Shown here one piece after another: positions 55,967 through 63,859 of a stretch of DNA of 64,000 nt. Each line of letters begins with the position of its first letter. The stretch's first letter is position 1. The DNA is taken from assembly GCA_044869805.1 (NCBI GenBank), contig JBIOXV010000187.1, forward strand, positions 24,798 to 88,797, given 5' to 3'. The notes under the pieces were generated by a model. The model did no database searches, had not been told where the DNA came from, and saw only the letters and a program-made list of their open reading frames with translations. The DNA comes from CAWDVR01 sp044869805. Its GTDB lineage: Bacteria > Acidobacteriota > Thermoanaerobaculia > Multivoradales > SZUA-115. The position numbers and the translations under genes are program-made.

Positions 55967-57298
55967 ATGCGACGAGACGAGATCGAAGAGCCCGGCGACG
56001 ACGTGCGCACGGTGCGTCTGCCGCCGACCGCCGGCCCTCACTACCGGAATCTGGCGCTTGCCGCCGCGGCGCTGCTGCTGCTCCTGGGCGTGCTGATCTT
56101 CGTCACGCCGATGCGACGCGGAGGCGAGGAGCCGCGGACGGCCCCCGAGCCGCCGGCCAGGACCTTCCTCGACGATCCGCCGGTCGAGCCCAGCAAGGAG
56201 GCCTCCCCGGCGGACGGACCGTGGTGGAAACGCTTCGCGGGAGCCCCGGCGGCGGACGGTGTGCCACCCGCGGCCGAGGACGCCTTCCGGGCCTGGCCGC
56301 AGGAGGGGCCACCGGACGCTGCGGCCGGCTCGCTCCCGACACCGTCCGATCCGCGCCGCGAGGCGCTCTCCCGGGCGCTCAAGTCCTCGGCGCTGAAGCG
56401 GCCCGGCGTCACGGCCCCGCCGCTCGGCCGGAGCGCGGAGGCGGCGGGCCTCGACCCGATGCTCGCCGCAGCGGCGCGGACGCTTCCCACACCGGAGGAC
56501 GTGGCCCGGCTGCTGGCCGCAGCCCGAGGGCCGGCGGAGACCTCGCACTCGATGCTCTCGCCCGCGACGCCGCCTCCGGCAAGCGACGAGAGCCTGGCAG
56601 GGCTCACGAACCCCGCCCTCGCGGCGCTGGGCGCCTTTGCTCGGCCGGCCACGGCGCCGGGATCGGCAGACCCTCCGCGTGGTTCCTCGAGCTCGCTCGC
56701 GCACGGTTCTTCGTACCAGGCCCTCCGATCGGCACCCGCCTCGCCCCGCACGCTCCGCGCCGGGACGCTCATCCCGGCGCGGCTCGAAACCGCGATCGAC
56801 TCGGACGCGCCCGGGCCGGTCGCGGCCCGGGTGCTGCGCGACGTGACCGACAGCGGGACCGGGCACCGAGTCCTGATCCCGGCGGGGGCCCTGCTCCTGG
56901 GCTCGGTCGGCAGTCAGCTCCCCGTAGGTCGCAACCGGGCGCTCGTCGCCTTCGAGCGGCTGCTCTGGCCGGGCGTCTCCTACGAGATCCCGGGCTTCGA
57001 GGCCCTCGAGACGACCGGCACCCGGGGGCTCTCCGACCAGGTCGATCACCACACCTGGGCACTCCTCGGCCGCGCCACGCTCCTCGCCGCCGTGGGGGCC
57101 GGCTTCGAGATCGCCCAGCCGGACCGGAGCGACGGCGCGTCCCTCGCCGCCGGCGACGTCGCGGCGGCGCGGATGGCCCTGGAGCTCGACCGGGTCGCGG
57201 CGCGCATCCTCGAGCGCGGGCTCGATCGGCCGCCGACCGTCAAGGTGCGCGCCGGCGAGCGCTTCTACATCTACCTCCACCGGGACCTCGAGCTGTGA
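55967..57298 (+). CDS. trbI: TrbI, VirB10-type scaffold protein
   Basis: 443 residues: cytosolic tail, one membrane helix (about 27-48), a long Pro/Ala/Ser-rich periplasmic linker (about 55-265), and the C-terminal VirB10 beta-barrel domain (AGTLIPARLETAID, then PAGALLLGSVGS and GARFYIYLHRDLEL-like RAGERFYIYLHRD). It spans both membranes and senses ATP use. GGGGAGGTGA lies five bases before ATG. The stop overlaps parB-like gene start (GTGA). Confidence 0.93.
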   Translation: MRRDEIEEPGDDVRTVRLPPTAGPHYRNLALAAAALLLLLGVLIFVTPMRRGGEEPRTAPEPPARTFLDDPPVEPSKEASPADGPWWKRFAGAPAADGVPPAAEDAFRAWPQEGPPDAAAGSLPTPSDPRREALSRALKSSALKRPGVTAPPLGRSAEAAGLDPMLAAAARTLPTPEDVARLLAAARGPAETSHSMLSPATPPPASDESLAGLTNPALAALGAFARPATAPGSADPPRGSSSSLAHGSSYQALRSAPASPRTLRAGTLIPARLETAIDSDAPGPVAARVLRDVTDSGTGHRVLIPAGALLLGSVGSQLPVGRNRALVAFERLLWPGVSYEIPGFEALETTGTRGLSDQVDHHTWALLGRATLLAAVGAGFEIAQPDRSDGASLAAGDVAAARMALELDRVAARILERGLDRPPTVKVRAGERFYIYLHRDLEL

Positions 57299-58269
57299 GC
57301 GTGACGGTGGCGACCGAGGAGCTGCTGGTTCCGGGGGAGCCCACCCTGGACCTTTCCGGTGGGTCACGCCCGGCCGAGCCCGTGGTGATCGAGCTGCTGC
57401 CCCTCGGCTCGATCGAGGAGGACCCCAACCAGCCGCGCAAGGTCTTCCCGGAGGCCGCGCTCGAAGAGCTCGCGGTCAACATCGAGACCACGGCCGGCGC
57501 CTCGACGCAGCCGTGGATCGACGGGCTGCTCCATCCGGTGACGGTGTACCAGAGCCCCGCTTGGGCGGAGGGCGCAGCCGGCCCGCCCTGGCGGCTCCTG
57601 ACCGGCGGGCGAAGGCTCCGCGCTTACCGGCTGCGGCGCTGGCCCGCGATCCCGGCGCGGGTGGTACCAGTGCCCGAGAGCCCGTTTCGTGCGCTCCTCA
57701 TCCAGTTGAACGAGAACCTCGGCCGGCAGGACACCTCTCTCTGGGAGGACGCGACCGCGGTCGAGCAGGCGCTCGCGCTCTGGCGGTTCGATGAGCCGCG
57801 AGGAGCGAAAGGAGACTTCGCCGAGAAGCTCGGCCGCTCGCGCGCCTGGGTTTCGCACCGTCTGATGATCGCGCGCGCCACCGGCGTTGCCAAGCAGGCG
57901 CTCGTCGAAAAGCGCATCGCGAGCGTCGAAGCGTATCGAGCCTTCGTGTGTCTGCCGCCCACGGTGCAGATCGAGCTCCTCGAGCGCGTGCGGCGCTCCT
58001 GTGAGCCCATCACGCTCGGCCTGCTCAAGCCCTACCTCCCAGGTCAAAAGGCCGCTCGCCGGCCGGCTGCCGGTGCACCTCCCTCCCCGGCCGCTGCGGG
58101 CGACGCTCGCAGTACACCCCGCGGCTCGGAAGCCCAACGCGGGCTGACTCTCGAGGTCACACTCGAGCAGGCTCGTTTCCTTCTCTACCTTCTTCACCAT
58201 TCGATCCCGGAGGAACCCGCCGAGGTGAAGGCGGCGCTCGCCCGAGCGCTCGCCAAGATCGAACCGTAG
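57295..58269 (+). CDS. ParB/RepB/Spo0J-family partition-like protein
   Basis: 324 residues. ParB N-terminal domain (about 30-125) with the sequence IEEDPNQPRKVFPEAALEEL and the CTP-binding box reading GGRRLRA instead of GERRxRA; a NENLGRQD segment replaces ENLQRED. A central helix-turn-helix (GDFAEKLGRSRAWVSHRLMI) follows, then a Pro/Ala linker and a helical C-terminal dimerisation region. It could act in plasmid partition or as a KorB-like regulator of the trb operon. No ParA gene is next to it. GTG start overlaps trbI. Confidence 0.88.
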   Translation: MSVTVATEELLVPGEPTLDLSGGSRPAEPVVIELLPLGSIEEDPNQPRKVFPEAALEELAVNIETTAGASTQPWIDGLLHPVTVYQSPAWAEGAAGPPWRLLTGGRRLRAYRLRRWPAIPARVVPVPESPFRALLIQLNENLGRQDTSLWEDATAVEQALALWRFDEPRGAKGDFAEKLGRSRAWVSHRLMIARATGVAKQALVEKRIASVEAYRAFVCLPPTVQIELLERVRRSCEPITLGLLKPYLPGQKAARRPAAGAPPSPAAAGDARSTPRGSEAQRGLTLEVTLEQARFLLYLLHHSIPEEPAEVKAALARALAKIEP

Positions 58270-58375
58270 CGCCCCACAACGGCTCAGTTTTTTTCTGGAG
58301 AGACCGACTCTCGAGCGACAGCTCTACGCCGACTTGAGCCCTTGAACTCTCGAACGGAGGAAGGAAGGACCGATC

Positions 58376-61300
58376 ATGAAACGAAACCGACTCTCTCTCG
58401 CCCTGCTCCTGGCCGCGGCGCTCGCGAGCCCTGCGCACGCCCAGCCGGCGCAGCCCACCGCGATTTGGCTCCCGGTCGAGGTCGTCGACCGTGACGACTC
58501 CGGCACCACCACCTGCGGCGATCTCCTGATCTTCCGTCTCTCGATCGACGGCGGGTTCGGGATCGACCTGCGCCGCGCGCATCTCGAGCTGCCGCTCAAC
58601 CCGCAGCTCGCCCTCGATCCCACGAGCCTCTTCATCTCCTCGCCCAACCCGGTGATCGGGCCGGTGGAGGTGCTCTCGGGCGACGAGACGGGCGACACGG
58701 TCATCAGCCTCGACCTGGGCGAGATCTGCGTGACGGGAAGCTGCCTGAACTTGAGGCCCGAGACGACCATCGCCTTCACGACCGAGATCATGCGGCCCAA
58801 CCCCTTCACGCTCACCCGCATCCAGGGTGAGCTTTCGGGCTCGAACTTCGCGCCCATCCTGACCGACGATCCGGCGCTTCCCGGAGCCTCCGATCCGCTC
58901 GTCGTCCCCTACCTGGGCTGTGCGCAGCTTCCGCCCGGCGGGCTCGTGATCTCCGCGACGCAGGCGGATGCCCTGGTGACGGATCAGGACGGCGACGGCC
59001 TGGTCGATCCGGGTGACACGGTGCGCTACACGGCGATCGCCTTCACGAACGGCCTCTCGACGGGGAACCTCACGGTCTTCACCTCCGGCATCGACCCCGC
59101 GAGCCGCCTGGTCGTGGGGAGTGTGACGACCACGCAGGGCACGGTGCTGGAAGGCAACGGCACGGGCCACACGCGGGCGAGGGTCTCGATCGGGACCTTG
59201 ACCGCCAACCCGGTCACGGTGCGCTTCGACGTGATGGTCAACGACCCGGTGCCCGCCGCCGTGTCGCAGCTTTCCTCGCAAGGAAATCTCACCGGCCAGA
59301 ACTTCCCCCTTCTCGTCACGGACGATCCTGACACCCCGGCCGCCGGCGATCCGACGCTGACGCCCCTCGACTTTGAGCCGGATTTGGCACTTTCCAAGGA
59401 CGACGGGGGAGCCCTGGCGACTCCCGGCGCGCTCGTCGCCTACACCCTCCGCGTCACCAATCTCACCGCGCAGCAGGCTGCGACCGGCGTGGTGCTCACC
59501 GAGACCGTGCCGGCGCTCGCGACCTTCGATGCGGCGGGCTCCTCCCCGGGCTGGACCTGCACGCCCGGCCCCAACCCGGGAAGCACCTGCCGGCTGACGG
59601 TGGGGACGGTCGCAGGCTCGGCCACGGCGACTCGCACCTTCGCCGTGCGCGTGGCCAACCCGGTGCCTGCCGGGGTGCCGGCGATCCTCAACTCCGCCTC
59701 CGTAGCCGACGACGGAGCCAACGGCGCCGATCCCGACCTCTCGAACAACAGCGCTTCGGATTCGACGCCCTTCGACCCGGCCACCACGCGGCCGGACCTG
59801 GTGCTCGCGAAGAGCGACGGTGGGTTGACTGCCGAGCCGGGCGACACGGTGGTCTACAACCTGACCTACGCCAACGTGGGGAATCGCGGAGCGACCGGCA
59901 TCGCTCTGACCGAGACGGTGCCCGAGCATTCGACCTTCGCGCCGGGCACCTCCTCGCCGGGCTGGACCTGCTCGCCGAGCGGGGACGCGGGGAGTCGTTG
60001 CGGTCTGGAGATTGGAGCGCTCGCCGGCGGCGGCGCCGGCGGCTCGGCGCGGTTCGCCGTCGTGATCGATGCGACCGTCCCGGCCGGCACGGACGAGACC
60101 ATCAACCGTGCGGAGGTCGCCGACGACGGAGCCAACGGCGCCGACGCCAACCCCGCCGACAACGAGGCCCAGGACTCGACGCCGATCGAGGCCGAGCCCG
60201 AGATCCAGCTCCTGAAGACGCTCGACGACGTTTCCGACCCGACGCCCGGCGGCACGCTCGTCTGGCGCATCCACTACGCCAACGTCGGCAACGAGGATGC
60301 GGCCGGTGTCGTCCTCCACGACCAGGTGCCCGAGCACACGACGTTTGCTCCGGGGGCCTCGTCGCCGGGCTGGACGTGCGTGCCCGGGCCTTCCGCCGGC
60401 AGCCAGTGCAGCTTGTCGCTCGGGACGGTGCCGGCGGGAAGCTCGGGCGAGGTGCTCTTTGCCGCGCGTCTCGACTCGACGCTTCCGGCCGGGCTGGACG
60501 ACCTCTCCAACTGCGTGACGACCGAGCCGGGCCCGTTCGAGGGACTGCCACCCACCGCCTGCATCACGATCGGCATCCCGGGGGCCGTGCCCGACCTCGC
60601 GATCAGCAAGGACGACGGTGCGGTCAGCATCCGGCCCGGCGAGGTCGTCACCTACACGCTGCGCGTCGCCAACTACGGCAACCAGGGCGCCTCGGGAGTC
60701 TTCCTGCGCGAGACCGTGCCGGCGAACACCAGCTTCGTGCCGGGTGCCTCGACGCCGGGCTGGAGCTGCCAGCCGGGGCCGGAAGCAGGAGGTGTGTGCC
60801 GGCTCGTCCACGGCGAGCTCGACACCGGCGAGACCGCTCTCGTGACCTTCGCCGTCCGGCTCGACGCCTCGCCGCCGCCGGGCGTGGTGCAGGTCGCCAA
60901 CACGGTTTCGGTCGACGACGATGGGAAGAACGGGGACGACCCCGACCCCTCGAACAACCTCGCGACGGACACCACTCCGATCCTCGGCATCGACCCGGGT
61001 CCTGAGCCGGCGCTCTCCGCGATCCTCGTCGACATCCTGACCGGCGACTCGAACGCCGACGGCTTCGCCAACCCCAACGAGCAGGTGACCTACGTCGCGA
61101 CGCTCGAGAACACGGGGAACGGGGCGGCGCTCGATACGGTCTTCCACGCACCCATCGACCCGCACTCGATCCTGGTGCCCGGAAGCGTCACCACCACTCG
61201 CGGCACGGTCGAGCTGGGGAACGTGGAGGGCGACACCTACGTGCAGGTCGACCTCGGCGAAGTCCCGGCTGGCGACGCCGCGACGATCACTTTCACCGTC

Positions 61301-61564
61301 ATGGTCGAGAGCCCGTTCCCCGCGGCCCTCGACCAGATCGCCTGCCAGGGGCAGCTCATGGGCACCAACTTCCCGCTGCTCGAAACCGACGACCCGGAGA
61401 CGGTCGAGGCGGGCGACCCCACCGTCACCCCGGTCGTCGACCGCGGCGACGGCGACTCGATCCTCGAAGTGCCCACGCTCGGGGGCCTCGGGCTCGTGTT
61501 TCTTGCGAGCCTCCTCGCCGCCCTTGCCTTCACCCGGCTGCGGCGGACCGGGAGGGCCTCGTGA
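58376..61564 (+). CDS. Large exported DUF11-repeat protein with IPTL-like sorting tail
   Basis: 1062 residues. Signal peptide (1-22, ending AHA-Q). Two repeat types alternate: four DUF11 domains (about 335-470, 475-605, 610-735 and 740-875), each with ETVP, TF.PG.S.PGW.C and a DDGANG-type turn, and three copies of a unit containing NFPLL.TDDP followed by AGDPT.TP. The C-terminus VPTLGGLGL plus a hydrophobic helix and RLRR tail matches an IPTL-CTERM signal, normally cut by an exosortase (XrtH). It is thus probably a surface adhesin or appendage. A 107-base gap with a T7 run precedes it. Stop overlaps next start (GTGA). Confidence 0.88.
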   Translation: MKRNRLSLALLLAAALASPAHAQPAQPTAIWLPVEVVDRDDSGTTTCGDLLIFRLSIDGGFGIDLRRAHLELPLNPQLALDPTSLFISSPNPVIGPVEVLSGDETGDTVISLDLGEICVTGSCLNLRPETTIAFTTEIMRPNPFTLTRIQGELSGSNFAPILTDDPALPGASDPLVVPYLGCAQLPPGGLVISATQADALVTDQDGDGLVDPGDTVRYTAIAFTNGLSTGNLTVFTSGIDPASRLVVGSVTTTQGTVLEGNGTGHTRARVSIGTLTANPVTVRFDVMVNDPVPAAVSQLSSQGNLTGQNFPLLVTDDPDTPAAGDPTLTPLDFEPDLALSKDDGGALATPGALVAYTLRVTNLTAQQAATGVVLTETVPALATFDAAGSSPGWTCTPGPNPGSTCRLTVGTVAGSATATRTFAVRVANPVPAGVPAILNSASVADDGANGADPDLSNNSASDSTPFDPATTRPDLVLAKSDGGLTAEPGDTVVYNLTYANVGNRGATGIALTETVPEHSTFAPGTSSPGWTCSPSGDAGSRCGLEIGALAGGGAGGSARFAVVIDATVPAGTDETINRAEVADDGANGADANPADNEAQDSTPIEAEPEIQLLKTLDDVSDPTPGGTLVWRIHYANVGNEDAAGVVLHDQVPEHTTFAPGASSPGWTCVPGPSAGSQCSLSLGTVPAGSSGEVLFAARLDSTLPAGLDDLSNCVTTEPGPFEGLPPTACITIGIPGAVPDLAISKDDGAVSIRPGEVVTYTLRVANYGNQGASGVFLRETVPANTSFVPGASTPGWSCQPGPEAGGVCRLVHGELDTGETALVTFAVRLDASPPPGVVQVANTVSVDDDGKNGDDPDPSNNLATDTTPILGIDPGPEPALSAILVDILTGDSNADGFANPNEQVTYVATLENTGNGAALDTVFHAPIDPHSILVPGSVTTTRGTVELGNVEGDTYVQVDLGEVPAGDAATITFTVMVESPFPAALDQIACQGQLMGTNFPLLETDDPETVEAGDPTVTPVVDRGDGDSILEVPTLGGLGLVFLASLLAALAFTRLRRTGRAS

Positions 61565-61806
61565 GCCTGCCGCAGTCCGCGGCCGGAGCCGTGGCACATG
61601 CCTGGAAGCTCCTCGACGCCACAGCCCGCCGGCGTCTCGGCATCGAGCTCCCGCAAGAGGAAGTCCTCGCGGCAGCGGGCCAGGTGGCCCAGGGCTCGTC
61701 CTGGAACCCGCTCGAGTACCTCCTCGCCTGGGACCAGTTCATCGAGGAGAACCGGAGGCTTCCACCGGCGCTCGCGGCGCTCGGTGTAGAGGAGGCAGCG
61801 CGATGA
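61561..61806 (+). CDS. Small hypothetical protein between surface-protein genes
   Basis: 81 residues, soluble, mostly helical (AVAHAWKLLDATARRRLG, NPLEYLLAWDQFIEENRRLP); no recognised domain. GTG start overlaps the DUF11 gene's stop and its own stop overlaps the PKD gene's ATG (ATGA), so it is surely translated in the unit. It might be a chaperone or regulator for its neighbours. Confidence 0.7.
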   Translation: MSLPQSAAGAVAHAWKLLDATARRRLGIELPQEEVLAAAGQVAQGSSWNPLEYLLAWDQFIEENRRLPPALAALGVEEAAR

Positions 61807-62942
61807 GGTGGGCTCGCTTTGCAGCTCCAGGCGATTCCCCCTCCGGCCCCCTCGCCCCGCGCAAGCGGGGAGAGGGCTGGGGTGAGGGGCTTCGCCGCGT
61901 GGCCTCCGGCCCCCTCGCCCCGCGCCAGCGGGGAGAGGGCCGGGGTGAGGGGCGCCGCCTCGTGCGCTTTCTGGCAGCAACTCTCACTCTCTTCCTCCTC
62001 ACCGCCCCCTCCGTCTCCGCCGCCGAGGAGCCGCCCGCCTGCGCCTCGCCGCTCACCGCCTCGCCCTCCGGTCTCAACTCCTGGCCCAAGTGCATCGACG
62101 TGGCCTTCCAGGGCGGTGGAGTCACGGGCCTGCCGCCGCTCTCCTTCACCTGGAAGGTCTCGAACGGCTACCGCTTCTTCGGCAACCCGGGGACGCTCCA
62201 GACCCAGGCCCTCGACCCCGGCTCCTACACGGCTCACCTCGTCGTCTCCAACCCCTGGGGGAGCGGCCAGTCCTTCCTCGTGCCGTTCTCGATCGAGCCG
62301 CTGCAGTTCACCGGCACGCCGCTCTGGGCCAACCTCGGCGGCCGGCAGGTGGAGGTGACGGCCCGCGCCGAGGGAGCCACCGAGTACCGCTGGACCTGGG
62401 GCGATGGCCAGGTGAGCCCCTGGCTCTCCGGATGCGGGGGCGCCAGGACGACCCACATCTACCCGGCCGTGGGGAGCTACACGGCCCGCCTCGACATCCG
62501 CAACTGCGAGGACCCGGCCCAGACCGGCGCGAGCTTCGTCATCGCCGTCACCGAGCAGCCGCAGCTCTCCGTGCTCGTCTTCGAGGCCTTCTGCCCGATC
62601 GGCTTCTGCCTCTTCGAGACGGGCGAGCCCATCTTCTTCACCACCCTCGTGCAGGGGACCCCGACCGCCTACGTCTACGACTGGAACGGCGATGGCTTGA
62701 CGGACGAGGTCTCGAGCCTTCCCGTCGTCTCCCATGCGTACACCCAGCCTGGCACCTACACGCCCCGCCTGACGATCGTGAGCGGCACTCAAACCGCGAC
62801 CCTCGTCCACGGCCGGCCGCTCATCGTGCTCTCGGCCTCGGGGGAGACACCGATCTTCGCCGACGGCTTCGAGTCCGGCACCACCGCGGCGTGGTCGCTC
62901 GTCGTGGGAGAGAGCCGCGGCGCGGAGGCCTCGCCGCCTTGA
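61803..62942 (+). CDS. Exported PKD-domain protein carrying an in-frame DNA repeat
   Basis: 379 residues from ATG 61803, or 326 from GTG 61962 (a GAGGGG site sits ten bases ahead). The longer form begins with 53 residues that include two copies of a dispersed DNA repeat (GPLAPRxRGEG pattern), placing the signal peptide (LAATLTLFLLTAPSVSAAE) 55 residues in; the GTG start gives it a normal N-terminus. The mature part has two PKD-like beta-sandwich repeats (YRWTWGDGQ and YVYDWNGDG) and ends with IFADGFESGTTAAWS, a tail seen on secreted proteins of several groups. Possible adhesin or surface-binding partner of the DUF11 protein. Confidence 0.8.
   Translation: MRWARFAAPGDSPSGPLAPRKRGEGWGEGLRRVASGPLAPRQRGEGRGEGRRLVRFLAATLTLFLLTAPSVSAAEEPPACASPLTASPSGLNSWPKCIDVAFQGGGVTGLPPLSFTWKVSNGYRFFGNPGTLQTQALDPGSYTAHLVVSNPWGSGQSFLVPFSIEPLQFTGTPLWANLGGRQVEVTARAEGATEYRWTWGDGQVSPWLSGCGGARTTHIYPAVGSYTARLDIRNCEDPAQTGASFVIAVTEQPQLSVLVFEAFCPIGFCLFETGEPIFFTTLVQGTPTAYVYDWNGDGLTDEVSSLPVVSHAYTQPGTYTPRLTIVSGTQTATLVHGRPLIVLSASGETPIFADGFESGTTAAWSLVVGESRGAEASPP
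61842..61953. repeat. Two copies of a 49-base palindromic dispersed repeat inside a gene
   Basis: Copies at 61842-61890 and 61905-61953 share nearly every base, both with a core hairpin CTCGCCCCGCGC..GCGGGGAGAG followed by GGGGTGAGGGGC. The unit is a well-known type of intergenic repeat in GC-rich bacteria, here lying 5' of or within the PKD gene reading frame. Confidence 0.8.
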
Positions 62943-63859
62943 CCCCGCTTCGCGCCGCCTGGCCTAGGGAGATCGTCCGGGAGCTCGACCGGCCCGCCGA
63001 GGATGGGCCGTCGCGCCTCTGGCGGCGGCCGGAGCCCGCGGCGGTGCCGGCCTCCAGGGCGCCGCGGCTCGAGGTCCTGCTCCAGCCGCGGCCGCTGATC
63101 GTGACCGGCCTTCCCTACAAGCGCAACGACTCGCTGCGCGAGGTCACGCGCACGGCGAGGATCGGCGCCGGCGCGGTCCTCGAGGTGACCTATCTCGCGA
63201 CTGACTCGCGTTACGCGCTGCCGTTCGGTGCCGACCGCGGGCTTCTCGCCTGGATCACCACCCGCGCCTTCGCGGATGGCACCGTGCGCTTCGGGGCCAT
63301 TCGCGAGTACTTCCGCGCCTTCCGGCTCGACCCCGGCGGGCGCTCCTACCGCCTCTTCCGCGAGCGCTACCAGCGCATCGCCAACCTGGCCCTTCGCATC
63401 GAGGAGATCTCCTCCCAGGGGCGCCAGGTCCGCCGGCTGTTCCTGGTCCCTTCGGCCTCCGAGCCGCCGGCGCTCGCCGAAGGCTCGGAGCGGGACCTCG
63501 AGCGCCAGGTCCTCTCCTACGAGCGCTACGGCTTCGAGCTCGACCCCGTCTTCTGGCAGTACCTGCGGGACACGCGTATCCCGACGCCGCTCGATCTGCT
63601 GCGCCGCTTCCACGACCAGCCGCAAGCCTGGGACTTCGCGCAGCTCCTCCTCTTCCGCTGCTACACGGCGCGGGCCTTCTCGGTCATTCCCTGGGACGAG
63701 CTCTTGGAGCAGCTCGGCGCCAAGACCACCCATCCTCGCCGGCTCAAGGCCACGCTCGCCGGCGTGCTCCATACCGTCCAGAGCTTCCACCCCCACGTCA
63801 AGGCTCGCTTCCTGCCCGGGCTCGCCGGGCTCGAGGTGTGGCCGGGAGGATGCCTATGA
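62939..63859 (+). CDS. RepA-type plasmid replication initiator
   Basis: 306 residues starting at TTG 62939, overlapping the PKD gene stop (TTGA). The central region LPFGADRGLLAWITTRAF, then FGAIREYFRAFRLDPGGRSY and ERYQRIANLALRIEE, matches the plasmid-encoded RepA family (winged-helix initiators) well. It would bind an origin near its gene and start plasmid or ICE replication. The frame is open upstream, but only this start fits the overlap pattern. The region downstream (63900-63990) is rich in palindromes, a possible origin. Confidence 0.85.
   Translation: MTPLRAAWPREIVRELDRPAEDGPSRLWRRPEPAAVPASRAPRLEVLLQPRPLIVTGLPYKRNDSLREVTRTARIGAGAVLEVTYLATDSRYALPFGADRGLLAWITTRAFADGTVRFGAIREYFRAFRLDPGGRSYRLFRERYQRIANLALRIEEISSQGRQVRRLFLVPSASEPPALAEGSERDLERQVLSYERYGFELDPVFWQYLRDTRIPTPLDLLRRFHDQPQAWDFAQLLLFRCYTARAFSVIPWDELLEQLGAKTTHPRRLKATLAGVLHTVQSFHPHVKARFLPGLAGLEVWPGGCL

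Noticed and set aside
58288..58294. Run of seven T after the parB-like gene, read as a rho-independent terminator.
   Set aside because: Only a 4-base stem (CCGT/ACGG) precedes it, too weak for a hairpin terminator.
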